The notes beneath the pieces are model-generated. The model saw nothing but the letters and a program-made list of their open reading frames with translations, ran no database searches and was not told the origin of the DNA. Positions 5,157 to 6,208 of a stretch of DNA of 6,208 bases are shown piece by piece. The stretch is from CAZISM01 sp964541895 (GTDB lineage Bacteria > Zhuqueibacterota > Zhuqueibacteria > Residuimicrobiales > Residuimicrobiaceae): assembly GCA_964541895.1 (NCBI GenBank), contig CAZISM010000224.1:1-6208 (forward strand), in the 5' to 3' direction. The stretch's first letter is position 1. Each line of letters opens with the position of its first letter. Both the position numbers and the translations under genes were made by a program.

Positions 5157-6208
5157 TTAAACCGCCTTGCGGCGCTTGCGCGCAGCGAATTCGGGCGCTT
5201 CCAGGATACAGGTGCCCAGCACTTTGAACGAGCGCATCAGTACACTCAGTCCGGAGCGTTTCAGCTCGGGCGCCTCGCCATCCACGCAGGGATAGCCGTT
5301 GTCATCGGCAATTGCTTTTTCCCAATTGTGGAACAGGCGTCCCCATGCACTCTGCAGAGCCTGCTGCATTTTGTGTTTGGCGAACAGGGGATACCAAAAG
5401 CTGTCGTGGTACACCACGCTGGCGATGTACGACCACGGCGCCAGAAACGTTTTCAGGCTCCACTCCAGCGGCTTTTTCAACGGACCCCAGTAAATCCTGT
5501 GCTGCATGCGGGAGGCAAAAGTCATTTTTTTGAACGGGCCGACAAATTTCCAGTTGGCGTTGGCCAGCGACGTGTCGCCGATGATCTCGATGTCGCGCGG
5601 ATCGCCGACGCCCAGGCCTCGTTCATGGGCCAGGCGGATGAACTTTATACTCATCGGGTCCATGCCCATCAATTTGGCGGCCACGGCGTCAATCGCCACC
5701 TGATCGCTGGAGGCCAGCAGCACGTTCTTGACGTACGGAGTCATGCAGCGCGGGCCCGGACCGTCGCCGGCAAAGGTGCCGTCCATGACGGCGAACAACC
5801 CTTTGTGGATCTGCTTTTGAATCATGAGCAGATCCACCAGCGTTTCATGAATGACCGGATGGGTCCAGTGGCGATGCTCGTTCAACAGGCCGCCAAAGGC
5901 GTTTTTCATGGCGCCGGTGGTGGTGGTAAAGATGTGCGTTTTTATCGTGGGCAGATGGATGATGTTTTCGCCGATGAACCGCCTGGGAATGAAAAAGCCC
6001 TTGGGATACACCTGGTTCAAAACCAAGAACTCTTTTGTCAGATCACCCACCGCATCATAGATGTTGATCCACTCTTCGCCTTCATACAGATGCACGTTGC
6101 GCAAGCCGTGTGCTTCAATCACCTGGAGCTGTTTGTTTTCCCGTTCGCCCAGATGGGCGTCGATGACCACCGTGCGATTGTGACAGGCATGGATGAGGTT
6201 GGGATCGT
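5157..6208 (-). CDS. DUF362 domain-containing protein, 5' partial
   Basis: About 349 visible residues of a DUF362 (Pfam PF04015) protein; the biochemical function of the family is not established. Family motifs: NIIHLPTIKTHIFTTTTGAM with KNAFGG after it (the 'lPKlKTH..t.vTgalKN..G' block), VMDGTFAGDGPGPR, and the block LLASSDQVAIDAVAAKLMGMDP with the following ERGLGVGDPRDIEIIGD. The frame stays open through the window edge (DPNLIHACHNRT precedes the GTG at 6168-6170), so that GTG is most likely an internal valine and the N-terminus is missing. After the DUF362 core there is a C-terminal region of roughly 130 residues, basic and rich in aromatic residues (GPFKKMTF, RIYWGPLKKPLEW, SVVYHDSFWYPLF). 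Unlike DUF362 proteins annotated as iron-sulfur proteins, the visible part has only isolated cysteines and no CxxCxxC ferredoxin motif. It probably forms an operon with the TauE/SafE gene 8 nt downstream. Confidence 0.9.
   Translation of the reverse strand, partial: DPNLIHACHNRTVVIDAHLGERENKQLQVIEAHGLRNVHLYEGEEWINIYDAVGDLTKEFLVLNQVYPKGFFIPRRFIGENIIHLPTIKTHIFTTTTGAMKNAFGGLLNEHRHWTHPVIHETLVDLLMIQKQIHKGLFAVMDGTFAGDGPGPRCMTPYVKNVLLASSDQVAIDAVAAKLMGMDPMSIKFIRLAHERGLGVGDPRDIEIIGDTSLANANWKFVGPFKKMTFASRMQHRIYWGPLKKPLEWSLKTFLAPWSYIASVVYHDSFWYPLFAKHKMQQALQSAWGRLFHNWEKAIADDNGYPCVDGEAPELKRSGLSVLMRSFKVLGTCILEAPEFAARKRRKAV

Overview
The window is 6.2 kb of a scaffolded bacterial assembly, marked by an internal run of exactly 100 N. 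GC content is moderate to fairly high. Signal peptides and a predicted beta-barrel protein suggest a Gram-negative (diderm) organism. The mix of an exported sugar-isomerase-like protein, a DUF362 protein and 'acgcagag'-type intergenic repeats resembles uncultured environmental lineages such as those around the FCB group. That placement is an impression and not a proven assignment.

Layout: two plus-strand genes occupy positions 1-1409. The first is the 3' part of an endonuclease/exonuclease/phosphatase (EEP) family hydrolase. It overlaps by an ATGA junction an exported protein of unknown function that looks like a small outer-membrane beta-barrel. A short intergenic region follows with four copies of an 8-nt unit (acgcagag), then the assembly gap (1516-1615). 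Everything to the right is on the minus strand and is read from right to left: a DUF362 protein (cut by the right window edge), a TauE/SafE-type anion permease 8 nt behind it, a 100-nt spacer with a strong hairpin, a classical short-chain dehydrogenase, a 223-nt spacer with a large inverted repeat, a TerC-family membrane protein, and 13-19 nt later an exported sugar phosphate isomerase/epimerase-like protein whose C-terminus is lost in the gap.

The minus-strand genes form two tight pairs (DUF362-TauE and TerC-isomerase) with the dehydrogenase standing alone between two structured spacers. Nothing shows that the five take part in one pathway: this is mainly metabolic, transport and housekeeping content. 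I found no CRISPR array, RNA gene, phage or transposase gene, or defence system. The most unusual items are the unrecognised beta-barrel-like protein coupled to the EEP hydrolase, and the two related repeat elements, one of which lies beside the scaffold gap.
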